This document shows positions 35,569-45,110 of a stretch of DNA of 64,000 bases, in pieces. Source of the DNA: Bacillus_BU sp051233475 (lineage in GTDB: Bacteria; Bacillota; Bacilli; Bacillales; Cytobacillaceae). Within the stretch, counting starts at the first letter, position 1. Each line of letters starts with the position of its first letter. The notes under the pieces were generated by a model that did no database searches, was not told where the DNA came from, and was given only the letters and a program-made list of their open reading frames with translations. The stretch is taken from NCBI RefSeq assembly GCF_051233475.1, contig NZ_JBKFGH010000013.1, forward strand, positions 1-64,000, read 5' to 3'. Made by a program: the position numbers and the translations under genes.

Positions 35569-36279
35569 ATGGATAAGAAAAAAATACTAGTCGTCGACGA
35601 TGAAAAACCAATTGCAGATATTCTTCAATTTAATTTAAAAAAAGAGGGTTATGAGGTCTTTTGTGCTTACGATGGTATGGCTGCCATTGAGATGGTAAAT
35701 GAGCTTATTCCTGACCTAATTCTCCTTGATATTATGCTTCCATTAAAGGATGGAATGGAAGTATGTCGTGAGGTAAGGAAAAAATATGAAATGCCAATCA
35801 TCATGTTAACGGCAAAGGATTCTGAAATAGATAAAGTGCTTGGGCTTGAATTTGGTGCGGATGATTATGTGACAAAGCCTTTTAGTACTCGAGAACTGAT
35901 TGCTAGAGTAAAGGCAAACCTAAGGCGTCATCCACAGCCGGTTTCACAAATCGATGAAGTGGAAAATAATTCGATTAATGTTGGATCTTTAATTATTCAT
36001 CCCGACGCCTATGTTGTTTCAAAGCGTGGAGAGATGATCGAATTAACAACGAGAGAATTTGAGCTTCTTCATTATTTGGCGAATCATATCGGACAAGTTA
36101 TGACGAGAGAACACTTACTTCAAACTGTTTGGGGTTACGATTATTTTGGTGATGTCCGCACAGTTGATGTTACAGTCAGACGGCTCCGTGAAAAAATCGA
36201 AGATAATCCGAGTAATCCCGTTTGGATTGTAACCAGAAGAGGTGTCGGGTATTATTTGAGAAATCCAGAACAAGACTAG
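35569..36279 (+). CDS. walR: Essential response regulator WalR (YycF)
   Basis: An OmpR/PhoB-type regulator of 236 residues. The receiver domain has the phospho-acceptor D54 in LILLDIMLP, and the C-terminal winged helix includes TTREFELLHYLANH and TVDVTVRRLREKI. It controls cell-wall hydrolase genes. ATG 35569 follows AAAGGAG. It is the first gene of the walRKHIJ-htrA cluster and is followed by walK after nine bases. Confidence 0.98.
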   Translation: MDKKKILVVDDEKPIADILQFNLKKEGYEVFCAYDGMAAIEMVNELIPDLILLDIMLPLKDGMEVCREVRKKYEMPIIMLTAKDSEIDKVLGLEFGADDYVTKPFSTRELIARVKANLRRHPQPVSQIDEVENNSINVGSLIIHPDAYVVSKRGEMIELTTREFELLHYLANHIGQVMTREHLLQTVWGYDYFGDVRTVDVTVRRLREKIEDNPSNPVWIVTRRGVGYYLRNPEQD

Positions 36280-36288
36280 GGTGCCAAT

Positions 36289-38115
36289 ATGAGAAAGGTT
36301 GGTTTTTTTCGGTCCATACATTTAAAATTTGTGATGATTTATGTATTGCTGATTTTAGTAGCAATGCAAGTAATCGGAGTTTATTTTGTTAGACAGCTTG
36401 AAGAAACGTTATTAACGAATTTTAAAACCTCATTAAAACAACGCGTTGACTTGCTTGCATATAATGTAGAAGAGGAAATGACAAAAGAGCGCGGGACGAA
36501 AGATCCAAAATTAGAAGAGGATATTCAAAAGATTTTAGTAGATTTTTCTTCTGGCGATATTATTGAGGTTAGGGTAATTGAAGCGGGCAGTTTGAAGATA
36601 CTCGGTACTTCTGAGTTGAATAATCAGGATATCGTTGGGCAAAGAACCAATGATTTAATGGTTAAAAGATCTCTTGTGTTAGAAACAGAACAAAGCTCCG
36701 TTTTGATTGACCCGCAAACAGGAAAAAGGAATTGGGTCCTCTCCTCTCCGATTACTTCCAATAGAGAAGTTAAAGGCGCTATTTATTTGGTAGCAAAGGT
36801 AGAGAATGTTTTCACGCAAATGCGTGAGATTAATGATATCTTTATTTCTGGCACAGCGATAGCATTAGCTATTACGGCGATTCTGGGGATTTTACTGGCA
36901 CAAACAGTGGCAAAACCTATTTCTGACATGAGAAAACATGCTCTGGCAATGGCAAGAGGAAATTTCACCAGGAAAGTAAAGGTTTACGGATATGATGAAA
37001 TCGGCCAGCTAGCAATTACATTTAATAATTTAACGAAAAAATTACAGGAAGCTCAAGCGACGACTGAAGGAGAGCGAAGAAAACTTTCCTCAGTTCTTTC
37101 TAATATGACGGATGGAGTAATCGCCACTGATCGGCGCGGGCGTGTCATTCTTATTAATGAGCCTGCTGTTAAAATGTTGAATGTTTCACGTGAAACAGTT
37201 CTTTCACAGCCAATCGTGACGCTGTTGGGAATTGAAGATAAATATAGCTTTGAAGACTTATTAGAAGAGCAGGATTCGGTCATTTTAGACTACAGTACCG
37301 AAAAAACCCATTATATATTAAGAGCAAATTTCTCGGTCATTCAAAAGGAAACAGGCTTTGTAAATGGATTAATATCAGTACTCCATGATATAACCGAGCA
37401 GGAAAAGGTAGATATGGAACGTCGTGAATTTGTAGCCAACGTTTCTCACGAACTGCGAACTCCGTTGACTACAATGAGAAGCTATTTAGAAGCATTAGCC
37501 GAAGGAGCTTGGCAGGATGAGGAAATTGCTCCTAACTTCTTGGATGTAACCCGAAATGAAACAGAACGAATGATTCGCCTTGTCAATGACCTTCTGCAGC
37601 TGTCAAAGATGGATAGCAAGGACTATCAATTGAAAAAAGAGTGGATCGATTTTGTTGTTTACTTTAACCGAATTATCGATCGGTTTGAGTTAACAAAAGA
37701 GCAAAATGTCCGGTTCACCCGCAAGCTTCCAAATCATGATATTTTTATTGAAATGGATGAAGATAAGTTGACACAAGTACTGGATAATATCATTTCTAAT
37801 GCGCTCAAGTACTCACCAGAAGGTGGTTATGTGACGTTTAATTTAGAGGAACAAGAAGATCAGATTATCGTCAGCATATCGGATCAGGGCGTTGGAATAC
37901 CTAAAGCTGACCTTGAAAAAGTCTTTGACCGGTTTTATCGGGTTGATAAAGCAAGATCAAGAAACCTTGGGGGGACTGGTTTAGGGTTAGCAATTGCCAA
38001 GGAAGTTGTACAAGCCCACGGAGGGGATATTTGGGCATCTAGTGTCGAAGGAAAGGGAACAACCATTTTCTTTACTCTTCCATACGACCATTCTTATGAG
38101 GATGATTGGTCATGA
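36289..38115 (+). CDS. walK: Sensor histidine kinase WalK (YycG)
   Basis: A 608-residue kinase with TM helices at about residues 10-30 and 183-205 flanking an extracellular Cache/PAS domain. A HAMP domain, a cytoplasmic PAS domain, HisKA (FVANVSHELRTPLTTMRSY) and a HATPase domain (GVGIPKADLEKVFDRFYRVD; GGTGLGLAIAKE) follow. It phosphorylates WalR according to cell-wall status. A perfect parS lies within the PAS-coding part and encodes NVSRET. Confidence 0.98.
   Translation: MRKVGFFRSIHLKFVMIYVLLILVAMQVIGVYFVRQLEETLLTNFKTSLKQRVDLLAYNVEEEMTKERGTKDPKLEEDIQKILVDFSSGDIIEVRVIEAGSLKILGTSELNNQDIVGQRTNDLMVKRSLVLETEQSSVLIDPQTGKRNWVLSSPITSNREVKGAIYLVAKVENVFTQMREINDIFISGTAIALAITAILGILLAQTVAKPISDMRKHALAMARGNFTRKVKVYGYDEIGQLAITFNNLTKKLQEAQATTEGERRKLSSVLSNMTDGVIATDRRGRVILINEPAVKMLNVSRETVLSQPIVTLLGIEDKYSFEDLLEEQDSVILDYSTEKTHYILRANFSVIQKETGFVNGLISVLHDITEQEKVDMERREFVANVSHELRTPLTTMRSYLEALAEGAWQDEEIAPNFLDVTRNETERMIRLVNDLLQLSKMDSKDYQLKKEWIDFVVYFNRIIDRFELTKEQNVRFTRKLPNHDIFIEMDEDKLTQVLDNIISNALKYSPEGGYVTFNLEEQEDQIIVSISDQGVGIPKADLEKVFDRFYRVDKARSRNLGGTGLGLAIAKEVVQAHGGDIWASSVEGKGTTIFFTLPYDHSYEDDWS
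37182..37197. promoter_or_regulatory. parS site inside walK
   Basis: TGTTTCACGTGAAACA is a perfect parS palindrome within the walK PAS-domain coding sequence, about 27 kb from dnaA. Confidence 0.97.
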
Positions 38116-39443
38116 CATACGAAAATATTAAATCAGTGATATTAACCTTTCTTGTTGTCACTAGTATCGTTTTAACTTGGAATTTATGGACTTATCAACC
38201 AAAATATGCAACGATGGAACACTCTAATACAGTCCAAGAGGTTGTATTGAGCCAGCAGAAGGAAATTGGCGATATCATTAAGCCGGATAAAGTTATTTAT
38301 CATTTCAAAGACGCTCATTTTGGGACAACGAATAGTAATGACGTTAACCGTATATTGGAGGTAATGAGCGGTTGGAATTTTTATGAGATCGACAATATTT
38401 CCGGTGAGGTAGCGCGGTTATCTGAGTTCGTTCATGCTAAAGGAAACGTAGAAATCATTTTTCCTGCCGCCGTCCCAATGGATCTATATAAAAATGTGAT
38501 TCAAATAGAGGATAAAAAAGTACCGAATTTCAAGTTTAACAGGATCGTCATTGATGTCGAAAATCGAACAAAGGACGATGGTCATATTTATTTTGTGAAT
38601 TACGGTAATTCAAGAAGCCATCAAGTGTATGCCAGCCATATTAAAGCGGCCGATATTAAAAAGTTTTATAATGAGTTTTACAGTGTATCGAATCAGTTGA
38701 GCCCGTATTTCCCATTTGAAATTTCAGAAGAGCGGACGATTTTTCTGCCTCAAAATAAAACAGTAATGAAAAATTATAAATATTTTTTGACTCGGTTAGA
38801 TCCCGAACAAGTAAAGGACGCTCTTTTTAATGACCCAAGCTATGTTCAAAGAAATGATGACGCAGGCAGTGTGGAATATACTAACGGCTCAAGTATGCTA
38901 ACGGTAGATAATAACTCCTTGATGCTTTTTTATGTAAATCCTGCCGAAGAAATAGACGGCCTAGTCAATACAAAAGATTTGTTGAAAAAAAGCGTTAATT
39001 TTATCAATGCCCATGGAGGCTGGACTGGACTTTACAAGTACGCTTCTATTGATGAAGAAAATAACAAAATTACCTATAGGCTTTATGACCGTAATGGTTC
39101 TCCGATTTTTAATGAACAAGGATTAGCGGAAATCGTTCAAGTATGGGGAAAGAATGAAGTTTATAAGTATAGTCGTTCTTCTTTTTCTTCGGATGTGCCA
39201 CTAACGATCGAAACAAATGAAGTAGCGCTAAATTCCGGTAATGAAGTATTAGAGTATTTGAAAAAAAAGAAAGGCTTTAAACAAGAATTACTACTGGATT
39301 TGGTAATAGGCTATAAAATGTCTAAAGATCCAGACGAGCCGCAATTAATGAACCTTGAACCATCCTGGTTTTATAATTATGGAAACGCATGGGTGCAAAT
39401 TAATGATAAGGATCTAGGAGGGGGAAACCGTGGATTGGAGTAA
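38112..39443 (+). CDS. walH: WalK regulatory protein WalH (YycH)
   Basis: A 443-residue membrane-anchored protein with one N-terminal TM helix (SVILTFLVVTSIVLTWNLW) and a large extracellular region. In B. subtilis YycH and YycI form a membrane complex with WalK and restrain it. ATG 38112 overlaps the walK stop as ATGA; the TTG two codons earlier is less likely. It overlaps walI by 14 bases. Confidence 0.95.
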   Translation: MTYENIKSVILTFLVVTSIVLTWNLWTYQPKYATMEHSNTVQEVVLSQQKEIGDIIKPDKVIYHFKDAHFGTTNSNDVNRILEVMSGWNFYEIDNISGEVARLSEFVHAKGNVEIIFPAAVPMDLYKNVIQIEDKKVPNFKFNRIVIDVENRTKDDGHIYFVNYGNSRSHQVYASHIKAADIKKFYNEFYSVSNQLSPYFPFEISEERTIFLPQNKTVMKNYKYFLTRLDPEQVKDALFNDPSYVQRNDDAGSVEYTNGSSMLTVDNNSLMLFYVNPAEEIDGLVNTKDLLKKSVNFINAHGGWTGLYKYASIDEENNKITYRLYDRNGSPIFNEQGLAEIVQVWGKNEVYKYSRSSFSSDVPLTIETNEVALNSGNEVLEYLKKKKGFKQELLLDLVIGYKMSKDPDEPQLMNLEPSWFYNYGNAWVQINDKDLGGGNRGLE

Positions 39444-40227
39444 GATAAAAACAATCTTTATTTTAACCTTCCTAGCACTCGATATCTACTTGCTATACGA
39501 GTTTTTCAAAATACTTGATACGAATAAATATGAGTTTATCGCTGAAACCTCATTTGAAGAGAAGCTAGCGGCTGACCGTATTAAATATGTGGAGCTTCCC
39601 AAGAATGTCGGCAAAGAAGCTTACATGAGTGCAAAACCGAAGCAGTTCAACAAAGAGGAACTTGAAAAAATAAAGGGAATTCATTTTTCCATTATTGATA
39701 GCAACGTTTTACAAGTTGAATTTGAAGAGCCAATTAAGCTGAGTAATGATTATGAAATATCCGAGCTGAACGCTTTTGTAAAAAATAATATTGTAGCTGG
39801 AGAACAGTATCAATATTTTGGTAAAAGCGATAAAGGACATCTCATAACGTACTATCAGCAATATCAAAATAAAACTTTTTATAAAAATAAAAATGGTAAA
39901 CTGATTCTTCATATTAACGATGAAAATGAAATTTTCTCTTATACTCAAACGATGCTAGAAGAGGTTGAAACACAATCCGAAAAGCTTGAAGTATTACCTC
40001 CTCTGAAAGCAATCGAAACTCTTTATGACAATGGCGTTTTGCAGCCAAAAACAAAAATAACCAAGGTTGAGCTCGGATATTTCACATTGGTTCAATTAAC
40101 AGCATCTCAAGTGTTAACGCCAACCTGGCATTTTGTTGTAGATGATAAAGAAGATTTATTTGTAAACGCCTTTGAAGGCCAAATTGTTACAATGGATGAA
40201 GAAGAAGAAAAAAACTTAGTGGAGTGA
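39430..40227 (+). CDS. walI: WalK regulatory protein WalI (YycI)
   Basis: A 265-residue protein with an N-terminal TM helix (IKTIFILTFLALDIYLLYEF) and an extracellular YycI fold. It partners WalH in modulating WalK. GTG 39430 follows GGAGGGGG and lies inside the end of walH, indicating coupled translation. Confidence 0.95.
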   Translation: MDWSKIKTIFILTFLALDIYLLYEFFKILDTNKYEFIAETSFEEKLAADRIKYVELPKNVGKEAYMSAKPKQFNKEELEKIKGIHFSIIDSNVLQVEFEEPIKLSNDYEISELNAFVKNNIVAGEQYQYFGKSDKGHLITYYQQYQNKTFYKNKNGKLILHINDENEIFSYTQTMLEEVETQSEKLEVLPPLKAIETLYDNGVLQPKTKITKVELGYFTLVQLTASQVLTPTWHFVVDDKEDLFVNAFEGQIVTMDEEEEKNLVE

Positions 40228-40232
40228 GTAAT

Positions 40233-41027
40233 ATGTCTTTGCATTTTAGTGTACTTGCAAGCGGAAGTACAGGAAATGCGATCTATGTGGAGACGGAGGA
40301 GCATTCATTTTTGGTTGATGCGGGCTTTAGCGGCAAGCAAATGGAAGGGTTATTCTCGCAAATCGATCGTAAAATTGATAATCTATCCGGAATACTAGTA
40401 ACGCATGAGCATAGTGACCATATTAAAGGAATCGGAGTACTGGCCAGAAAATATAAATTACCTGTATTTGCGAACGAGAAAACATGGCGGGCAATGGATG
40501 GTTTAGTAGGTGAAATTCCCGTTGAGCAAAAGTGCGTATTTGGGATGGAAACAGTAAAGAGCTTTGGCTCACTTGACATCGAATCCTTTGGTGTCTCTCA
40601 TGATGCGGCAGAGCCAATGTTTTATGTTTTTCATCAAGAACAGAGAAAGTTAGTCCTGATTACAGATACAGGGTATGTAAGTGATCGCGTAAAGGGGATT
40701 ATTTCGAATGCGGATACTTATATATTTGAGAGTAATCATGATGTACAGATGCTTAGAATGGGTCGATATCCGTGGAATGTTAAGCGGCGAATTTTGAGCG
40801 ATGTAGGGCATGTTTCGAATGAAGATGCAGCTCTGGCCATGAGTGAAGTGGCGGGAGATAAAACGAGAAGCTTTTATTTAGCTCATTTAAGCTTGGATAA
40901 TAATATGAAGGACCTCGCACGAATGTCAGTGACCCAAACATTGCAGTCGAGAGGCATTATTGTGGGAGAGGAATTTAGTTTGTACGATACAGACCCGAAA
41001 ATTCCTACTCCGTTAACAGCGGTTTAA
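40233..41027 (+). CDS. walJ: Metallo-beta-lactamase-fold hydrolase WalJ (YycJ)
   Basis: A 264-residue MBL-fold protein with the metal motif THEHSDHIKG, and further ligands in SHDAAEP and DTGY. B. subtilis YycJ is an exonuclease implicated in mismatch repair. ATG 40233 (MSLHFSVLASGSTGN) follows GGAGTGAG; a GTG nine bases earlier would overlap the walI stop and is inferior. Confidence 0.95.
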   Translation: MSLHFSVLASGSTGNAIYVETEEHSFLVDAGFSGKQMEGLFSQIDRKIDNLSGILVTHEHSDHIKGIGVLARKYKLPVFANEKTWRAMDGLVGEIPVEQKCVFGMETVKSFGSLDIESFGVSHDAAEPMFYVFHQEQRKLVLITDTGYVSDRVKGIISNADTYIFESNHDVQMLRMGRYPWNVKRRILSDVGHVSNEDAALAMSEVAGDKTRSFYLAHLSLDNNMKDLARMSVTQTLQSRGIIVGEEFSLYDTDPKIPTPLTAV

Positions 41028-41225
41028 TATGGAATCTTAAAAAAGGACTGGGATATATTTTTTAAGGGCGCACAAAATATTACCAAGTTTGGACTAATTT
41101 ATTAACAAAATCGTACGATTGTCAAATTTCGCTTGTTTTTATAAATTTATGTGATCAAAATAGTAATAAGACGAATAGTAATCTGACTAGCTTAGCAATT
41201 GTCTTGTAGGAAAGGAAGGATAACT

Positions 41226-42458
41226 ATGGGTTATTATGATCAGGATTCTGAAAGCCGATTTAAGCCTCAAAAAGGAAATAAAATTGGCTTATTTTTAGCC
41301 AGCTTAGTAGGAGCTGCATTAGGTGCCATGCTTGTCATCATTTCCCTACCGCAACTAACAGATTTAGGTGTACTTCCTTATAAGCCAGTTGATGAGAACA
41401 ATGTGCAAAACGCAGTAGGAAATAATCAAAAGACAACAACAGGAACGACGCAAAATGTATCATTAGATGTTACCTCACAGATTACGGCTGCTGTTGATAA
41501 AGCAGGTGATGCGGTCGTTGGCATATCTAACCTTCAAGAAGCCGGTTTCTGGGGTAATGGAGAAGGAAGTCAAGAAGCTGGAACGGGCTCCGGAGTAATC
41601 TACAAAATTGATGGCGATAAAGCATATGTTGTCACCAATCACCATGTTGTAGAAGGTGCCTCTGAACTAGAAGTAACTCTATCAGATGGAACTAAGCTTA
41701 GCGGAAAGCTGCGCGGCTCTGATGTTTGGACCGATTTAGCTGTGTTGGAGGTTGATTCAAAAAAAATTAAAACAGCAGCTCAATTTGGAAACTCTGACAA
41801 TATTAAAGTGGGTGAACCAGCGATTGCGATCGGAAATCCCCTTGGTGCAACCTTCTCTGGTTCGGTAACACAAGGGATTATTTCCGGATTAGAGCGGACA
41901 ATCCCAATTGATATTAATCAGGATGGCGTCGAGGACTGGCAGGCAGAAGTATTGCAGACGGATGCAGCAATTAATCCAGGTAACAGTGGCGGTGCACTGG
42001 TCAATATCGAGGGTCAATTGATCGGAATCAATTCGATGAAGATTGCCCAATCTGCAGTTGAAGGAATAGGACTGGCGATTCCAATAAATTATGCGATTCC
42101 CATTATCGAGGATTTAGAAGAGCATGGAGAAGTAAAACGTCCATATATGGGGGTTGAATTACAATCCGTTAGTGGTGTAGCAAAATATTATCAAGAAGAA
42201 GCATTGAAGCTTCCTGAGGATATAAATTATGGTGTAGCACTTCGACAAGTAGTTCCAAATTCACCTGCTTCTCAAGCTGGATTAAAAGAACTTGATGTCA
42301 TCGTTGAAATGGACGGAGAAAAAATTGAGGATGTCATCGATCTCCGTAAACACCTATATAATAAGAAAAAAATCGGCGAACAAATGAAGATTAAGTTTTA
42401 TCGAGATGGAAAGATCCAAGAAACAACGCTGAAGCTTGGCAGCGAATCTTATAAATAA
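41226..42458 (+). CDS. htrC: HtrA-type serine protease (YycK/HtrC)
   Basis: A 410-residue membrane-anchored protease. A short cytoplasmic N-terminus and one TM helix (KIGLFLASLVGAALGAMLV) precede a trypsin-like domain with His in TNHHVVEG, Asp in TDLAVLEV and Ser in NPGNSGGAL. A C-terminal PDZ domain begins near RPYMGVEL. It degrades misfolded exported proteins. The spacer before it (41028-41225) is AT-rich and should hold its own promoter. ATG 41226 follows GGAAGG. Confidence 0.96.
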   Translation: MGYYDQDSESRFKPQKGNKIGLFLASLVGAALGAMLVIISLPQLTDLGVLPYKPVDENNVQNAVGNNQKTTTGTTQNVSLDVTSQITAAVDKAGDAVVGISNLQEAGFWGNGEGSQEAGTGSGVIYKIDGDKAYVVTNHHVVEGASELEVTLSDGTKLSGKLRGSDVWTDLAVLEVDSKKIKTAAQFGNSDNIKVGEPAIAIGNPLGATFSGSVTQGIISGLERTIPIDINQDGVEDWQAEVLQTDAAINPGNSGGALVNIEGQLIGINSMKIAQSAVEGIGLAIPINYAIPIIEDLEEHGEVKRPYMGVELQSVSGVAKYYQEEALKLPEDINYGVALRQVVPNSPASQAGLKELDVIVEMDGEKIEDVIDLRKHLYNKKKIGEQMKIKFYRDGKIQETTLKLGSESYK

Positions 42459-42471
42459 TGAGGATAATTTC

Positions 42472-42505
42472 AGCAGGAAGCTAGGAGTAGCTTTCTGCTT
42501 TTTCT
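42472..42505 (+). terminator. Terminator after htrC
   Basis: GCAGGAAGCT-aggagt-AGCTTTCTGC followed by TTTTTCTTTT. Confidence 0.88.
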
Positions 42506-42537
42506 TTTCTTATACTTTATATAGGAATTTCGTTATT

Positions 42538-42583
42538 GTGGATAGGTTACATTATTGTTAATAATATTTTTCTTTGTGGATAA
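42538..42583. promoter_or_regulatory. DnaA boxes upstream of yyzF
   Basis: TGTGGATAG (42538-42546, one mismatch) and TGTGGATAA (42575-42583, perfect), same orientation. They extend the cluster at 42819-42861. Confidence 0.75.
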
Positions 42584-42644
42584 ATAGGAGATTTGATTGG
42601 ATAAAATCTTGTCGAAAAATGCAAGAAAGGAGAATGAGTGCTTG

Positions 42645-42806
42645 ATGATCTATTGTTGTGAAGAGCATGTTGAATTAGCCCTTGATGTTATTGTAGATGA
42701 CTACTTTACTGCACCGAAATTAGAGAAGATTACCGACCCGGAAAAGATATCAACAGGGTGTGAATATTGTCGAAACAAGGCTGTATATGTTGTGGCGAAC
42801 GGATGA
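42645..42806 (+). CDS. yyzF: CxxH/CxxC small protein YyzF
   Basis: A 53-residue protein beginning MIYCCEEHVELALD and carrying CEYC, a likely zinc-binding set (CCxxH and CxxC). The same small gene sits between htrC and rlmH in B. subtilis. Function unknown. ATG 42645 has AAAGGAG upstream; the frame continues 16 codons further upstream without a comparable site. Confidence 0.88.
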   Translation: MIYCCEEHVELALDVIVDDYFTAPKLEKITDPEKISTGCEYCRNKAVYVVANG

Positions 42807-42818
42807 TCCCATACAAGA

Positions 42819-42861
42819 TGTGGATAGAAAATGTGGGTATGTGGATAACTTCTGTGGATAT
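42819..42861. promoter_or_regulatory. DnaA-box cluster between yyzF and rlmH
   Basis: Four boxes in the same orientation: TGTGGATAG (42819-42827), TGTGGGTAT (42832-42840), TGTGGATAA (42840-42848) and TGTGGATAT (42853-42861). B. subtilis has a DnaA-bound cluster at yydA (rlmH), which agrees with this position. Confidence 0.85.
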
Positions 42862-42897
42862 CTTGTTTGTAAACTGTTTGTAAAGTGGGGGTAAGTT

Positions 42898-43377
42898 GTG
42901 AATATCGCAATTGTGACGGTTGGGAAATTGAAAGAAAAATATTTAAAACAAGGAATCGATGAGTTTGTGAAGCGAATGTCCGGCTATGCCAAGCTGGACA
43001 TGATTGAGGTGGCGGATGAAAAAGCACCTGAGGTGTTGAGCGCCGCAGAGATGGAGCAAGTGAAACAAAAAGAGGGCGAGCGGATCTTAAGTAAAATCAG
43101 TCAGGATACATATGTAATTGCATTGGCGATTAACGGGAAAATGAAATCGTCGGAAGAGCTGGCTAGTGATTTAGATAAGCTGGCGACGTATGGGAAAAGC
43201 AAAATTGCCTTTGTGATTGGCGGTTCGTTAGGATTGAGTGATGAGGTACTAAGCCGGGCAAACGAAAAGCTTTCTTTTTCGAAGATGACCTTCCCACATC
43301 AGATGATGCGTCTAATACTTGTGGAGCAGATTTATCGGGCGTTTCGGATTAATCGGGGAGAACCGTATCATAAGTAA
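42898..43377 (+). CDS. rlmH: 23S rRNA pseudouridine1915-N3-methyltransferase RlmH (OrfX)
   Basis: A 159-residue SPOUT methyltransferase that methylates pseudouridine 1915. The trefoil-knot SAM site reads FVIGGSLGLSDEVL, and the C-terminus is RAFRINRGEPYHK. GTG 42898 follows GGGGG. In staphylococci the 3' end of this gene is the SCC attachment site. Here its last 18 bases, GAACCGTATCATAAGTAA (43360-43377), recur at 45208-45225. Confidence 0.98.
   Translation: MNIAIVTVGKLKEKYLKQGIDEFVKRMSGYAKLDMIEVADEKAPEVLSAAEMEQVKQKEGERILSKISQDTYVIALAINGKMKSSEELASDLDKLATYGKSKIAFVIGGSLGLSDEVLSRANEKLSFSKMTFPHQMMRLILVEQIYRAFRINRGEPYHK
43360..43377 (+). repeat. attL-like direct repeat at the 3' end of rlmH
   Basis: GAACCGTATCATAAGTAA, including the rlmH stop codon. 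It is identical to the copy at 45208-45225, and both are followed by (A)TGAGGTT. Confidence 0.85.
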
Positions 43378-43469
43378 ATGAGGTTTTTATTAGTCCTTTC
43401 CTTATATATATTCTCGTTTCGCCCTCTAATCTTGGTATAATATTTATATCAAGTTAGGAGGTGTATTCT

Positions 43470-45110
43470 ATGGATATTAATGAAATCATTCAACAAGGTG
43501 AATCAAAGAAAGTTGAATTTAAAAGTTGGGTTAAAGCAAACAAGAAAGAACTAATGAATATCTTAACAAATGAGTCGGTTGGATTTGCAAATACAGATGG
43601 TGGTATCATCTTAGTTGGTGTTGAAGATGATGGAGAAATTACCGGATGTCATGATTATGATGAGCAGAATATTATCGAAAGTATTTATGACAGGACTGTA
43701 CCTAACCTTTTTACTGATATAGATATAATAAGATTTGCTGGTAAGGATATTTTAAAAATATCTATTCAAAAGTCTCAAGAAATTGTTGCTACCTCAAAAG
43801 GTGTTGTTTATAAAAGATTGGGGAAAAACACCAAACCATATTATCCATCAGAGTATACATCTAATAATATTCAAGGATTTAAAGGGGATTACTCTGCCAA
43901 GATTATTGAACCTTCAACTATTAATGATTTAGATATGACTGAAGTAGAAAGATTAAAATTAAAAATACAATCCCGGGATAAAGATTCTACTTTATATCAA
44001 TCAGATAATATTAGTTTTTTAAAGGATTTACGATTGATAGATGTTGATGGCGATGAAATTCAGCTAACAGTAGCAGGATTGTTATTTGTTGGAACAAAAG
44101 AAGCGATAGCCAAATATATGCCTCAATCAGAAATAATCATTCTTACATATAATGAAGGGCAGACTGAATATCATAAACGCTTAGAGCTAAAAGTTCCATT
44201 AGTCCAGGTTGTAGATAGGATTCAACAATTTTTTGAAGATAGAAATGGAATACAGAACATTCAAATGGGGCTATTTAAATTGGAAATTCAAGATTATCCT
44301 ATTAATGTTTTCCAAGAGGCTCTTTTAAATGCAATTTCACACCGTGATTATGAGAGCGCTTCTTCAATTTTTGTTAAGTTTTATCCGAACGAAATAATTA
44401 TTGAAAATCCAGGTTCGTTTCCATCTGGGGTAGACAGTACCAATATTATTACACATCCTTCCTCACCAAGAAATAAATTGATTGCTGAAACACTCCAAAA
44501 GCTAAGATACGTTCAACGTTCCGGCCAAGGTGTAGATATCATATTTAAGGATATGCTATCTTTAGGAAAGTCAGCTCCAGAATATAATCTATATTCTGAT
44601 GCTGTAAGTTTGACTTTAAGAAGCAGTTTGGAAGACATAGAATTTCTAAAGTTTATTACTAAAGAGGAAGAAATAAACGGTGAGTTTTCAGTTTCGGAAA
44701 TCTGTATTTTAAAATACATTAAATCTAATAAAAACATTACTCTAGGTAAGGCTGCTGAGGTCGCTCAAATAACAACTCAATCTGCAGCAAATGTGTTAAA
44801 TAAACTTTGTCAAAAAAGAAATGTTTTACAAAGGGAAGCCAGAAATAAATATATGTTTACTCATCGAGTATATGAAAGTTTTAATGCAAATATTGATTAC
44901 ACAAAAGATAAAGACTTTGATGAAATTCAAGCGAATGTAATGATTTTGGACTATTTATCTAAAAATGAATATATAACACGTAAAGAAGTCGAGAGACTTT
45001 GTGGATTTTCTCCAGCCACAAGTAAAAGAATTTTAAAGGATTTAAGGGAACAAGGAAAAATAATTTTAGAAGGTCATAATAAATCTAGTAAATATAAATT
45101 AAATAAGTGA
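43470..45110 (+). CDS. Schlafen/AlbA_2-domain putative regulator with HATPase-like and winged-helix domains
   Basis: A 546-residue protein. The AlbA_2 domain at about residues 1-125 begins ESKKVEFKSW and has the GFANTDGGIILVGVEDDG motif. The middle has an HATPase_c_4-like segment (LNAISHRDYES...IENPGSFPSGV...QRSGQGVDII). The C-terminus carries two winged helices (KAAEVAQITTQSAANVLNKL; TRKEVERLCGFSPATSKRIL). The family is common in accessory and defence regions; its exact role is not established. ATG 43470 follows AGGAGGTG. The gene looks more AT-rich than rlmH, consistent with transfer. Confidence 0.8.
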   Translation: MDINEIIQQGESKKVEFKSWVKANKKELMNILTNESVGFANTDGGIILVGVEDDGEITGCHDYDEQNIIESIYDRTVPNLFTDIDIIRFAGKDILKISIQKSQEIVATSKGVVYKRLGKNTKPYYPSEYTSNNIQGFKGDYSAKIIEPSTINDLDMTEVERLKLKIQSRDKDSTLYQSDNISFLKDLRLIDVDGDEIQLTVAGLLFVGTKEAIAKYMPQSEIIILTYNEGQTEYHKRLELKVPLVQVVDRIQQFFEDRNGIQNIQMGLFKLEIQDYPINVFQEALLNAISHRDYESASSIFVKFYPNEIIIENPGSFPSGVDSTNIITHPSSPRNKLIAETLQKLRYVQRSGQGVDIIFKDMLSLGKSAPEYNLYSDAVSLTLRSSLEDIEFLKFITKEEEINGEFSVSEICILKYIKSNKNITLGKAAEVAQITTQSAANVLNKLCQKRNVLQREARNKYMFTHRVYESFNANIDYTKDKDFDEIQANVMILDYLSKNEYITRKEVERLCGFSPATSKRILKDLREQGKIILEGHNKSSKYKLNK

